In this document: positions 20,137 through 28,204 of the stretch, in pieces
Layout of the letters: each line of letters opens with the position of its first letter
Numbering within the stretch: the stretch's first letter is position 1
Assembly: GCF_038002345.1 (NCBI RefSeq)
Contig: NZ_JBBOCJ010000001.1
Location: forward strand, 4,588,001-4,652,000
DNA: 64,000 nucleotides
Reading direction: 5' to 3'
Origin: Paenibacillus sp. FSL M7-0420
Lineage (GTDB): Bacteria > Bacillota > Bacilli > Paenibacillales > Paenibacillaceae
The notes under the pieces: model-generated
Database searches by the model: none
The model's input: only the letters and a program-made list of their open reading frames with translations
Told to the model about the DNA's origin: nothing
Program-made: the position numbers and the translations under genes

Positions 20137-20343
20137 CCAGGCAGCCTCCTCAAAATGATATCAGCATCTGCATCATCATCCTGTATATGCTCCCCTTCTG
20201 CTGCACTTGGGTAAGCGCAGGCAAGGCGGCGAGTAGAAAGAATGCGGGCAGAACTCGTCCTTCACTTTATGCGCCGGAGGAACGTGTTATGTATGTTAAG
20301 TAATATTTGGCTCCCTGGCCGCCCTCACTGAGACGGCTCTGCC

Positions 20344-20640
20344 GAAATCAGGTGCAATTTTACACCTTATTCCCCTGTTTAGTCCACGTTTGCCAAAATC
20401 AGGTGCACTAATGCTCTTCATTTGCTCAATATAGCGTACTTGGACTGGATTTAGGTGCACTTGTGCTCTTCATTTGCCCGTTTAGCCGACTTTGGCTGAA
20501 TTCAGGTGCACTTGTGCTCTTCATTACTCTCCTTCAACTGCCCGTCCAGCACACTTTTAGTGAATTTAGTGGGATTTATCCCTTTCTTTTCCTTATCCAG
20601 ATCACTTTCAGCCAATTCAAAGGGATTTATCCCTTTCATT
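20344..20640. repeat. 51-bp hairpin repeat array D (6 units, two core types)
   Basis: Units whose AGGTGC or GGG cores begin at about 20350, 20401, 20453, 20504, 20568 and 20620. Spacings are 51, 52, 51, 64 and 51. The first four units carry the GGTGCAC-type core also seen in array B (CAGGTGCACTTGTGCTC). The last two carry the GGGATTTATCCC core of array A. Lead-ins resemble GCTGAATTC or GCCAATTC. It lies about 150 bp 3' of fur, beyond the fur terminator. Confidence 0.9.
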
Positions 20641-20673
20641 CCCCGCTACAGCCCACTATCCTTGCTCTCCAGG

Positions 20674-20717
20674 CAATCAAAAAGCTCCCCTCCAGCCATT
20701 CAGCCGGGGGAGAGCTT
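20674..20717 (-). terminator. Terminator of fur
   Basis: Minus-strand stem AAGCTCTCCCCC / GGAGGGGAGCTT with one bulge, closed by TTTTTGATT, 78 bp after the fur stop codon. Confidence 0.8.
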
Positions 20718-20794
20718 GCGCGGTCATTCCTCATTTGAAGATGAGCTTAGGAATTTCGCAATGAAGCATTCTTAAGTCCACGTTCTATATACGC

Positions 20795-21262
20795 TTATTC
20801 GGGAGTATTATCCTCTGCCGGATTCTTATCCTTGCAGCGGTGGCATATTCCGTGAAAATCAAGTCTATGATCAACCACCGTGAAGTTGTATTCCTGCTCC
20901 AGCCGCTCTTCCAGCGGTCCGAGCCAATCCTCACGAATCTCATCCATACTTCCGCACTGCACACAAATCAAATGATGATGATGATGCTTCGCCGTATCCG
21001 TACGCAGATCATAGCGGGCCACACCGTCTCCGAAATTGATCTTCTCCACGACATGAAGCTCGCTAAGCAGTTCCAGGGTACGATACACGGTGGCAAGACC
21101 GATCTCGGGCGCCTTTTCTTTCACAAGCATGAATACATCTTCCGCACTTAAATGATCATCCTCGTTCTCCAGGAGAACTCTTAAGGTCGCTTCCCGTTGA
21201 GGTGTAAGCTTGTATCCTTGGGATTGTAGTTGTTGCTTAATCTTGTCTATTCGGGCTTCCAT
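20795..21262 (-). CDS. fur: Ferric uptake regulator family repressor
   Basis: A 155-aa metal-dependent repressor. The N-terminal winged helix contains YKLTPQREATLRVL and PEIGLATVYRTLELL. The dimerisation domain carries the His cluster KHHHHHLICVQC and the structural zinc pairs CVQC and CHRC. Length and motifs fit Fur, PerR or Zur; the location beside yqzK-xerD and spoIIM matches Bacillus fur, so Fur is the most likely identity. The start follows GGGGGAGG. As a Fur protein it would repress siderophore and iron-uptake genes when Fe(II) is plentiful. Confidence 0.9.
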   Translation of the reverse strand: MEARIDKIKQQLQSQGYKLTPQREATLRVLLENEDDHLSAEDVFMLVKEKAPEIGLATVYRTLELLSELHVVEKINFGDGVARYDLRTDTAKHHHHHLICVQCGSMDEIREDWLGPLEERLEQEYNFTVVDHRLDFHGICHRCKDKNPAEDNTPE

Positions 21263-21412
21263 TGTCTGCCTCCCCCTTGGAAAATTACCACACCGGGCTT
21301 CAAGCCACTTCTTCCATTATAGGGGGATTTCCTTTAAGAAGTCAAACGGTTTTAGCATCTCGACAGGGCTGGCCCATTCATTCACAGATCCTCCATATTT
21401 GAAAATTCTTCC

Positions 21413-22048
21413 TCATCCGGCCGACACCAGAAGAGGCGTCACCCAGCGCATCATCACCGGAGTCACGTAAGCCTCGAAGCCTGAGATTCCCATCACCAGC
21501 AGCGCCATCCCCAGCGAGAGCAGCGTATACATCATGAACGGATGAGTCACCTGCGTGCGGCGCTGCTGTCCCAGCACCCGGCTGCGGATCATTAGCAGAG
21601 AGAAACCGAGGGCCGCCGCGCTACATACCAGCAGAACCGGAATCAGCACCAGATTATGCGGAGCGACGGAGACCAGGGCGAACAGCATGCCGTGCCAGGA
21701 ATATTGGCTGACGAGCGTGCCGACGGTGAAGCCGATCAGCACGCCTTTGAGGAAATCCAGAATCAGAATTCCCGGAAGTCCGATCACGGACAAGCCGAGC
21801 ACCCAGATCAGGCCAACCCACTTCAGATGAAAGGCGGCGATGCTCCAGTATGAATCCTGCGCGGCAGGCAGTCCCTGCTGATCGACCGTCACGAAGAAAT
21901 TGCTTAAGTAATCGCCCAGCTCCTGCTGCTGATCCAGCGTAAGCGCAGTGACGATAAGCGCTCCGAAGACCACCCCGACCAGAAATAATACCGCGACAAA
22001 AATATAAAGAGGCGTCTGTTCCTTCACCATCAGCTTTAAACTGCGCAC
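21413..22048 (-). CDS. spoIIM: Stage II sporulation protein M
   Basis: A 211-aa polytopic membrane protein with about five hydrophobic segments. Family stretches include LVGVVFGALIVTALTLDQQQEL, LKWVGLIWVLGLSVIGLPG and SVAPHNLVLIPVLLVCSAA. SpoIIM is the scaffold of the SpoIIDMP peptidoglycan machinery that drives engulfment of the forespore. I chose GTG 22048 (AAAGGGG about 9 nt upstream) over GTG 22072, giving a length close to the 214 aa of B. subtilis. It lies between fur and the EndoQ gene on the same strand. Confidence 0.9.
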   Translation of the reverse strand: MRSLKLMVKEQTPLYIFVAVLFLVGVVFGALIVTALTLDQQQELGDYLSNFFVTVDQQGLPAAQDSYWSIAAFHLKWVGLIWVLGLSVIGLPGILILDFLKGVLIGFTVGTLVSQYSWHGMLFALVSVAPHNLVLIPVLLVCSAAALGFSLLMIRSRVLGQQRRTQVTHPFMMYTLLSLGMALLVMGISGFEAYVTPVMMRWVTPLLVSAG

Positions 22049-22115
22049 CCTGACATTCCCCTTTCCGGTCACATGTTACACCATATGAGGGAATGTCCTG
22101 ATCTATGACTTGTCC

Positions 22116-23309
22116 TTAGCTCTTGAGCACCTTGCCGTAGGTGCCACCGCCTCCCGAGGAGAGGACGAGCTGCCCGCTGCGGGCCAGCACGATCAGCCCG
22201 GCCAGCTCTGCCCCCGCTACAGCGGCAAGCTCAGCTTCTCCAGCCCGGTGCAGAATGTTCATCTCTGTGCCAAAAGCCTCCAGCAGCAGGTTCAGCTTAC
22301 GCTTGCCGAGGCCGGGAATGAACTCCAGCGGCACCTGGTAATGGTAAGGCGGCCGATATTCCGGAACCTGCGGCAGCGGACGGTCGGCAATGTGCAGGAT
22401 GCGGTCCAGCACACCCTGGACCAGCTTCGGACTGCCGCAATACGGGCAGCGCTCCGAGGTGCTGTAGGCTTCATCGATGATGCTGCCGCAGCCGCCGCAG
22501 TAGGTCCGGTGATATTTGCCCAGCCGGGGATTCAGCCCGAAGTTGGCGCTGACCCTGCGTCCTGCCGAGCGCTGGAGCGCCAGCTTCAGCTCCTCGAAGG
22601 AGGGCTCCCGCATCTCGATGACATTGTACTCGCGGCCGATTTTGCCGAGAGAATGGGCATCGGAATTAGTCAGGAAGCTGTAACGGTCAAGCTCCGAGAT
22701 ATACCCTGCCATCTCTGAATCCGCACTGAGGCCAAGCTCCACCGCCGCGATGCGGTCCAGATCGAATAACTCAGCCATCCGCTCGGCCGCACATCCATAG
22801 AGTCCCTTGTGAGGCGTGAAAATATGGGCCGGAATCAGCAGTCCGCCCCGCCCGGTAATCTCGTCCTGAAGCACCCTGGAAGGGGCGTACAGGCGCTGGG
22901 AGCTGAGATTCACATTACGCATATGGGCGCTCATCCAGGTGCTGAAATCCTCCATTGTCCCGAGGTCCGGCATGAAGGCCAGGACATGGCACTCCCGCCG
23001 CCCGGGCTCGCGGATCTCAATCTCGGTTCCCAGCAGGATCGTCGTTCCCCGGTACGCAATTCCGCCGCCCGCAGCTATCGTCATCTCGCCTGAGTCCAGC
23101 GCCGCAACAATATCCCGCAGCACCCCCGGAGAGTGGCTGTCGATAATGCCGATCAGGCCAATCCCCTTGCGCTCCGCCGCTTCCCGGGCAATCCCGGCGA
23201 AGGTCAGATCACGGCTGCCGCTGATTTTGACCGCCTGGCCCTCTGAGGTCCGTCCGATATGCACATGCAGATCGCAATAGACACTGCTGAGTTCTGCCGC
23301 TAGTGCCAT
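22116..23309 (-). CDS. Endonuclease Q family protein (PHP domain, YqxK-like)
   Basis: A 397-aa protein. The N-terminal PHP metal site starts with CDLHVHIGRTSEG and continues through GIIDSHSP and FLTNSDAHSLGKIGREYNVI. A four-Cys zinc ribbon (CGGCG...CPYCG) follows near residue 275. The C-terminus holds a helix-hairpin-helix-like element (LEFIPGLGKRKLNLLLEAFG). EndoQ enzymes nick DNA 5' of deaminated bases (uracil, hypoxanthine), giving an alternative to glycosylase repair. Its start overlaps the stop of nudF by 10 bp, so translation is coupled. Position next to nudF and spoIIM agrees with Bacillus yqxK. Confidence 0.85.
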   Translation of the reverse strand: MALAAELSSVYCDLHVHIGRTSEGQAVKISGSRDLTFAGIAREAAERKGIGLIGIIDSHSPGVLRDIVAALDSGEMTIAAGGGIAYRGTTILLGTEIEIREPGRRECHVLAFMPDLGTMEDFSTWMSAHMRNVNLSSQRLYAPSRVLQDEITGRGGLLIPAHIFTPHKGLYGCAAERMAELFDLDRIAAVELGLSADSEMAGYISELDRYSFLTNSDAHSLGKIGREYNVIEMREPSFEELKLALQRSAGRRVSANFGLNPRLGKYHRTYCGGCGSIIDEAYSTSERCPYCGSPKLVQGVLDRILHIADRPLPQVPEYRPPYHYQVPLEFIPGLGKRKLNLLLEAFGTEMNILHRAGEAELAAVAGAELAGLIVLARSGQLVLSSGGGGTYGKVLKS

Positions 23310-23872
23310 TGGCCTGTCAGCGTGTAGAGATGCCAGGCATAGACCGCCATCATCGTCTTCGCATCGGCAATCCGTCCGTCCGCAATGTACTGGTAGGCTT
23401 CCTCCAGCGTCAGCTCCGAGACCTCCAGGAACTCATCCTCATCCAGCGCCATCTCGCCCGGCTGGGCATCCTCGGTCACATAGAGGTGAATGATCTCGTC
23501 GGCGAAGCCGGGAGAGGTGTAGAACGACTTCAGCAGCCTCAGCCCCCCGCTATGAAATCCGGTCTCCTCCTGAAGCTCACGGCCCGCAGCCGCCAGCGGA
23601 TCTTCACCCGGGTCCAGCTTGCCTGCGGGAATCTCCACCTCGGTACGGTGCATCGGCTGACGGTACTGCTCCACGACCAGCATTTTACCTTGATTCAAAG
23701 CCAGCACAGCTACAGCTCCAGGGTGCTTCACGACCTCACGGGTTGCAGTGTTGCCGTCCGGCAGTCTCACAGTATCCACCTGAAGCGAAATAATGTGGCC
23801 TGCAAAAATCGGCTTCGTTGACAATGTTTCTTCATCCAATGCGGGGTTGCGGTTGATTTCATCTTTTTTCAT
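23300..23872 (-). CDS. nudF: ADP-ribose pyrophosphatase (Nudix hydrolase)
   Basis: A 190-aa Nudix enzyme that hydrolyses ADP-ribose to AMP and ribose-5-phosphate. The Nudix box is complete: GRELQEETGFHSGG preceded by EIPAGKLDPGED, with the REx2EExGD-like acidic cluster. The ATG at 23872 is 11 nt after AAAGGAG; the longer in-frame start would add 36 residues that run through the divergent promoter region. It is divergent from mciZ with 77 bp between starts. Confidence 0.92.
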   Translation of the reverse strand: MKKDEINRNPALDEETLSTKPIFAGHIISLQVDTVRLPDGNTATREVVKHPGAVAVLALNQGKMLVVEQYRQPMHRTEVEIPAGKLDPGEDPLAAAGRELQEETGFHSGGLRLLKSFYTSPGFADEIIHLYVTEDAQPGEMALDEDEFLEVSELTLEEAYQYIADGRIADAKTMMAVYAWHLYTLTGQWH

Positions 23873-23949
23873 AGATTTGTGGTCTCCTTTGGCATCGTTA
23901 TGCATAGGGTGTATTATAGCAAACTTAAGAAGAAAGAAGGAATGCAGGC

Positions 23950-24123
23950 ATGAATAACATCCTTGTCCAAGCAAGCTCATCCGCAGTTACAATGGTAGGT
24001 AAACCGGAACAGATTATGGCCGTAATGGCCGGGTGGATGAAGCAATACGGGCGCGATATGCCCCTCTCTTACATCCTGCTGCTCCAGGCAGATTCGCGGA
24101 TCAAAGCTTCCAAGGCTGGATAA
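23950..24123 (+). CDS. mciZ: MciZ-like mother-cell inhibitor of FtsZ
   Basis: A 57-aa ORF starting at ATG 23950 (AGAAGGAA about 9 nt upstream). The central part, AVTMVGKPEQIMAVMAGWMK followed by QYGRD, aligns with B. subtilis MciZ (VVLVGKAWEIRAKLKEYGR): VGK, an Ile three to four residues later, and the YGR are shared. MciZ caps FtsZ filaments in the mother cell during sporulation and blocks Z-ring formation. This version is longer than the 40-aa Bacillus peptide at both ends. It lies divergently beside nudF, which as I recall is also the Bacillus context. It has its own terminator. Confidence 0.75.
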   Translation: MNNILVQASSSAVTMVGKPEQIMAVMAGWMKQYGRDMPLSYILLLQADSRIKASKAG

Positions 24124-24172
24124 TGCCGCTTCGTTCTTCCGGTCAGCGTCTATAATATTCCAGAGTATAAGA

Positions 24173-24220
24173 AGGAGCTGTCTCCCGGATCATCCCGGAA
24201 GCAGCTCCTGTTTATTATTT
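24173..24220 (+). terminator. Terminator of mciZ
   Basis: Stem AGGAGCTG / CAGCTCCT enclosing a secondary CCCGGAT/ATCCCGG-like pairing, then GTTTATTATTTG. It lies about 50 bp after the mciZ stop. Confidence 0.85.
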
Positions 24221-24294
24221 GTTATGCGGCAGCAGACCGCCTTGGTATTAGCCTTGGCATGAACGGGTCCCTGCTGCACAGTGTCTTGATCGGC

Positions 24295-25422
24295 TCAGCC
24301 CTTCTGGCTCTCGGCCACAATGGCTACAACCAGGCTGGCCACCTTGACGATGTCTGCGGCCTTGATCCGCTCCTTCGTGGTGTGGATATCCTCGTAGCCA
24401 ACCGCCAGATTCACAACCGGAACGTTCAGCCCGTTGAACACATTGGCATCACTGCCGCCGCCGGAAGCGAACAGCCGGGTCGTCAGACCCAGCGAAGTGA
24501 TCGCCCGGTCAGCCAATTGAACAACCGGATCATTACCATTAAAGCTGAACGCCGGATAGATCATCTCGCTGCGGAATTCACTCTGCGCACCGTGGTCGCG
24601 TGCGGTAGTCTCCAGCGCCTCACGCATAGAGGCAATCTGCTTCTCTACCTTCTCCTGCACAATACTGCGGGCCTCCGCATCGAGCTGTACATGATCGCAG
24701 ACCACATTCGTCGGTCCGCCGCCGGCGAACTTGCCGATATTCGCTGTCGTCTCGTTGTCGATCCGTCCAAGCTTCATCGCCGAGATCGCTTTGCTCGCTA
24801 CCTGAATGGCGCTGATACCATCCTCCGGGTTCACGCCTGCATGGGCGGATTTGCCGAAGATCTGCATCGTTACCTTCGCCTGGGCCGGTGCTGCAATCGC
24901 GATGGCTCCCACTTCTCCGTTGGAATCCAGCGCGAAGCCCATATCTGCATCCAGATGCGCCGGGTCCATGGCGCGTGCGCCCATCAGCCCCGACTCTTCG
25001 CCTGCCGTAATGACGAACTGAATCTGGCCGTGCGGCAGCTTCTGCTCCTGAATGACCCGGATTGCTTCGAACAGGGCAGCCAGTCCCGCTTTGTCATCCG
25101 CTCCAAGAATGGTGCTGCCATCACTTCGAATCCAGCCGTCTTCCCCCAGGGCAGGCTTGATCTTCTGGCCGGGCACCACGGTATCCATATGGCACGTGAA
25201 CAGCAGCTTCGGCGCGCTCACTCCGCTGTCCGCAGGCCAGGTCACGAACAGGTTGCCGGCTCCGTGCCCCGTTCTCTCCTGCGAATCGTCCTCCACCGCA
25301 GTCAGCCCCAGGCTGCTGAACTTCTCCTTGAGCACATCGGCAATCTGCCGTTCATTCCGGGTCTCACTGTCAATCTGGACAAGCTCCATGAACTCATGGA
25401 TCAATCGGTCTTTTGATATCAT
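24295..25422 (-). CDS. M20 family peptidase, PepT-like (YqjE type)
   Basis: A 375-aa zinc-dependent peptidase. Metal and catalytic residues are visible: LLFTCHMDTVVPG (His, Asp), LGADDKAGLAALFEAI (bridging Asp), TAGEESGLMGA (Glu-Glu) and the C-terminal HTTKERIK. The dimerisation domain (KVTMQIFGKSAHAGVNPEDG) is complete. It fits tripeptidase-T-like proteins such as Bacillus YqjE. It stands alone on the minus strand, divergent from prli42, and converges on the mciZ terminator. Confidence 0.9.
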   Translation of the reverse strand: MISKDRLIHEFMELVQIDSETRNERQIADVLKEKFSSLGLTAVEDDSQERTGHGAGNLFVTWPADSGVSAPKLLFTCHMDTVVPGQKIKPALGEDGWIRSDGSTILGADDKAGLAALFEAIRVIQEQKLPHGQIQFVITAGEESGLMGARAMDPAHLDADMGFALDSNGEVGAIAIAAPAQAKVTMQIFGKSAHAGVNPEDGISAIQVASKAISAMKLGRIDNETTANIGKFAGGGPTNVVCDHVQLDAEARSIVQEKVEKQIASMREALETTARDHGAQSEFRSEMIYPAFSFNGNDPVVQLADRAITSLGLTTRLFASGGGSDANVFNGLNVPVVNLAVGYEDIHTTKERIKAADIVKVASLVVAIVAESQKG

Positions 25423-25459
25423 ATGGACTTCCCTCTCTTTCTCAGATACGTTACAATGG

Positions 25460-25489
25460 TTGTACTGCGTTCAATTGTGGGCTTATGCT
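25460..25489 (+). promoter_or_regulatory. Candidate sigma-A promoter of prli42
   Basis: TTGTAC, an 18-bp spacer and TATGCT lie 33 bp before the prli42 start in the divergent gap. This is the best match in the gap, but each hexamer has two mismatches to consensus. Confidence 0.35.
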
Positions 25490-25521
25490 CATAACTTAAA
25501 CTAATCTCAAAGGAGTCACTC

Positions 25522-25623
25522 ATGCAACGACAAAAATGGTTCCGCATTATCATCTACATCATGCTGTTCGCTATGATCGCCTCTACGGTGCTGTTCGTCA
25601 TCGAACCGTTTATGGCCGGTTAA
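25522..25623 (+). CDS. prli42: Stressosome-associated membrane miniprotein Prli42
   Basis: A 33-aa ORF with an ideal ribosome binding site (AAAGGAG, 6 nt before ATG). A short basic N-terminus (MQRQKWFR) leads into one transmembrane helix, IIIYIMLFAMIASTVLFVI. This closely fits Prli42, the miniprotein that anchors the stressosome to the membrane in Listeria and is conserved in Bacillales (typical core: basic start, IYIMLF-M-STLL). Its stop overlaps the stop of convergent lipB by 2 bp. It is well below the size cut-off of most gene finders. Confidence 0.8.
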   Translation: MQRQKWFRIIIYIMLFAMIASTVLFVIEPFMAG

Positions 25624-26354
25624 TCACGCTTAGCGCTTAAGTAACAGCGTCCGGGTTCCCCGGGCGCTGTTTGGCTATACGGAAACTGCTCCAGGAAATA
25701 AGGCACCAGCTCTTCAGCGACCGTCCCGATGTCAAAAGCGCGCCCTGTACATTCCTCAAGCGAGGTCACTCCGTATTCCGCAATCCCGCAAGGGATAATG
25801 CCTGTGAAGCCGCTTTGCCCGATCCCGGCCGATACGTTGAAGGCAAAGCCATGGCTGGTGACAAACCCACGGCGGAATTTACACTTGTTGAACTTTACGC
25901 CGATTGCACAGATTTTCTCATCACCGACCCACACCCCTGTATACCCCTGCTTGCGGGTTCCCGTAATGCCATAGGCCTCCAGATACGCAATAATCACCGA
26001 CTCCAGCTTGCGCAGATAGCCGTGCAGATCAACCTTGCCGTTCTCGCCCAGCTTCAAAAGCGGGTACCCGACCAGCTGGCCGGGCCCGTGATATGTAATA
26101 TCTCCCCCGCGGTCAATCTCAAACAGCGCAATGCCCTGCTGCCTGAGCTGTTCCCCGCTGAGGAGCAGATGCTCCGGGTGATTCTGTGAACCGATGGTGT
26201 ATGTGGGCGGATGCTGCAAAAGAATCAGCTGCTCGGAAGCAGTGCCCGCGTCAATCGCATGCACCGCTTCCTTTTGCAGCTCCCAGGCCGCCCCGTACTC
26301 CATCACCGGAAGAATGGTAACTGTAAGTTTGCTTAGGTTCAGGTTCTCCGTCAT
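25620..26354 (-). CDS. lipB: Octanoyl-[acyl-carrier-protein]:protein N-octanoyltransferase
   Basis: A 244-aa enzyme of the BPL/LplA/LipB fold that transfers octanoyl from ACP to lipoyl domains, the first step of lipoate assembly. Motifs: PPTYTIG, RGGDITYHGPGQLVGYPLL (the classic LipB loop), KFRRGFVTSHGFAFNV, and the catalytic Cys in GIIPCGI. The ATG at 26354 follows AAAGGGGA. It sits just downstream of the E2 gene of the bkd set, whose lipoyl domain is an obvious client, and converges on prli42. Confidence 0.92.
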   Translation of the reverse strand: MTENLNLSKLTVTILPVMEYGAAWELQKEAVHAIDAGTASEQLILLQHPPTYTIGSQNHPEHLLLSGEQLRQQGIALFEIDRGGDITYHGPGQLVGYPLLKLGENGKVDLHGYLRKLESVIIAYLEAYGITGTRKQGYTGVWVGDEKICAIGVKFNKCKFRRGFVTSHGFAFNVSAGIGQSGFTGIIPCGIAEYGVTSLEECTGRAFDIGTVAEELVPYFLEQFPYSQTAPGEPGRCYLSAKRD

Positions 26355-26411
26355 CGTAAGTTCCCCTTTGCTTCTCATTCTCCCTGTCCCAGGAGTCCGC
26401 AGCCGCCTTAC

Positions 26412-27851
26412 TTAGTAGAGCTTCGTCTCCGGGGTGTAGCCTTCCACATTATCCTTCACGCGCTGCAGGAACCGTCCGCTGATGACTCCGTCCAGAATCC
26501 GGTGATCCAGCGACAGACAGATATTCGCCATCGAACGTACGGCAATCATATCATTGATGACGACAGGCTTTTTGACAATGGATTCAAAAGTCAGAATTGC
26601 CGCCTGCGGATAGTTGATAATCGGGTAAGACAGAATCGAGCCGAACGAGCCGGTGTTGTTCACCGTGAACGTACCGCCCTGCATATCGTCCAGCCGCAGC
26701 TTGCCCTCCCGTGTCTTGAGTGCCAGTTCGTCGATCTCGCGGGCCAGCCCGGCGACATTCTTCTGATCGGCTTTTTTGATGACCGGCGTCATGACCGAAT
26801 CCTCTGTGCCTACGGCCAGTGAGATGTTGATGTCGCGTTTGACGATGATTTTGTCAACGGCCCAGACCGAGTTCATGATCGGGTAATCCTTAATTGCACT
26901 GACCACAGCCTTCATCAGAAAAGCGAGATAGGTCAGGTTGATCCCTTCCTTGCGCTTGAACTCATCCTTCAGCTTGTTGCGCAGCACCACCAGATTGGTC
27001 ACATCGACCTCGATCATCGTCCAGGCATGCGGGATCTCCGAGACGCTCTGGCGCATTCTGGTAGCGATCGTATTACGGATCGGCGTAACGTCGATCAGAT
27101 ATTCCGAGCTGCTGCCCCGTCCGCCTTCGATCTCAATCGTCGGAATCTTCGGCGATTCGCTGAGGTGCAGGCCGGAATTGCGCACCGGCTGAAATTCATC
27201 CTGCACCGGCTGGAACACAGGCTGCTGCGCAGCGGGTGCAGGGGCGGCGTCAGGTACAGGCGCAGCAGCAGGGGCTGCTGCGGGTGCCGGCGGCTGCACG
27301 GAGGCGCCGTTCTCCAGGAACGTGAGCACATCCTTGCGTGTGATACGTCCGCCCAGGCCGGTGCCCGGCACGGCCGCCAGGTTGATGCCGTGCTCGGCGG
27401 CCAGCGTCTGCACAGCCGGAGAGTAACGGGCGCGCATTGGAGCTGCGGCGTCATAAGCCGCAGCGGGCACGGGCGGCCGCGCGGCGGCGTGGGCCGCCTG
27501 CGGGGCGGTGCCGGATGCCGCAGCCGGGGCAGCGGCAGGTGTAGGGGCGTCACCGGAAGCTGCCGGTGACGGGGCCGCCGCGGCTGGCGCAGCGGAGCCA
27601 GCCACTGCGATGCGGGCGATGATCTCGCCGACGCTGACCGTCTGTCCCTCTTCGGCCAGCAGCTCGGCCATGGTGCCGTCTACCGTTGCAGGCAGCTCCG
27701 CGTTCACCTTATCCGTGATCAGCTCGCAGATCGGCTCATATTGCTCTATCGGATCGCCCGGCTGCTTCAGCCATTTCCCGATGGTCGCCGAGACCAGCGA
27801 TTCAGCCAGCTGCGGCATAATTACATCCGTCAGCGTTGTATTGTCAGACAT
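26412..27851 (-). CDS. bkdB: Dihydrolipoamide acyltransferase (E2) of branched-chain 2-oxoacid dehydrogenase
   Basis: A 479-aa E2 core. The N-terminal lipoyl domain carries the modified lysine in ICELITDKVNAELPA. An Ala/Pro-rich linker follows, then a peripheral E3/E1-binding domain (RYSPAVQTLAAEHGINL...GRITRKDVLTFL), a second Pro/Ala linker and the catalytic domain. This last ends with the active-site His in LSLDHRILDGVISGRFLQ. Neighbouring E1 subunits resemble the branched-chain enzyme, so the complex likely makes isobutyryl-, isovaleryl- and 2-methylbutyryl-CoA for branched fatty acids. It is separated from the E1-beta gene by 353 bp containing array E, an unusual interruption. Start after AAGGAGTGACATT. 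Confidence 0.92.
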   Translation of the reverse strand: MSDNTTLTDVIMPQLAESLVSATIGKWLKQPGDPIEQYEPICELITDKVNAELPATVDGTMAELLAEEGQTVSVGEIIARIAVAGSAAPAAAAPSPAASGDAPTPAAAPAAASGTAPQAAHAAARPPVPAAAYDAAAPMRARYSPAVQTLAAEHGINLAAVPGTGLGGRITRKDVLTFLENGASVQPPAPAAAPAAAPVPDAAPAPAAQQPVFQPVQDEFQPVRNSGLHLSESPKIPTIEIEGGRGSSSEYLIDVTPIRNTIATRMRQSVSEIPHAWTMIEVDVTNLVVLRNKLKDEFKRKEGINLTYLAFLMKAVVSAIKDYPIMNSVWAVDKIIVKRDINISLAVGTEDSVMTPVIKKADQKNVAGLAREIDELALKTREGKLRLDDMQGGTFTVNNTGSFGSILSYPIINYPQAAILTFESIVKKPVVINDMIAVRSMANICLSLDHRILDGVISGRFLQRVKDNVEGYTPETKLY

Positions 27852-27979
27852 AATGTCACTCCTTAATGGTTTGTAAGCGTGGACTTCTTGAATTTACTTC
27901 GTACAAAACTGGCTTCGGAAACATACGCTTAGTTTGGTAAGCATTAGCTTCCTGGCCTCCGAACGAACATTCAGCCATC

Positions 27980-28160
27980 AAATCCTGCACTTAATGCAAC
28001 ATTCGCTCATAAAAATCTGCCCAAAATTAAAAATGTTGCACGAAATGCAGCATTCCTGTTCATACAGGCGGCAAAGCGGATATTTTGTTGCATTTCCTGC
28101 AGCATTCTGCCTAATCCACTATTTATTTCGTATCTAAAGCCACTTTCTGCAACATTCTTG
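27980..28160. repeat. 51-bp hairpin repeat array E (4 units; TTGCA-loop-TGCAACATT core) inside the bkd set
   Basis: The 3' arms TGCAACATTC / TGCAGCATTC occur at 27995, 28046, 28098 and 28148 (spacings 51, 52, 50). The second unit has a near-perfect stem AATGTTGCA / TGCAGCATT around a CGAAA loop (one G-U pair). Spacers are more diverged than in arrays C and G. The array fills most of the gap between the E1-beta stop (28205) and the E2 start (27851). Confidence 0.8.
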
Positions 28161-28204
28161 CCCGGGTCCGGGTCGCGGTGTCCAGGCAGGATGAATTATT
28201 GAAC

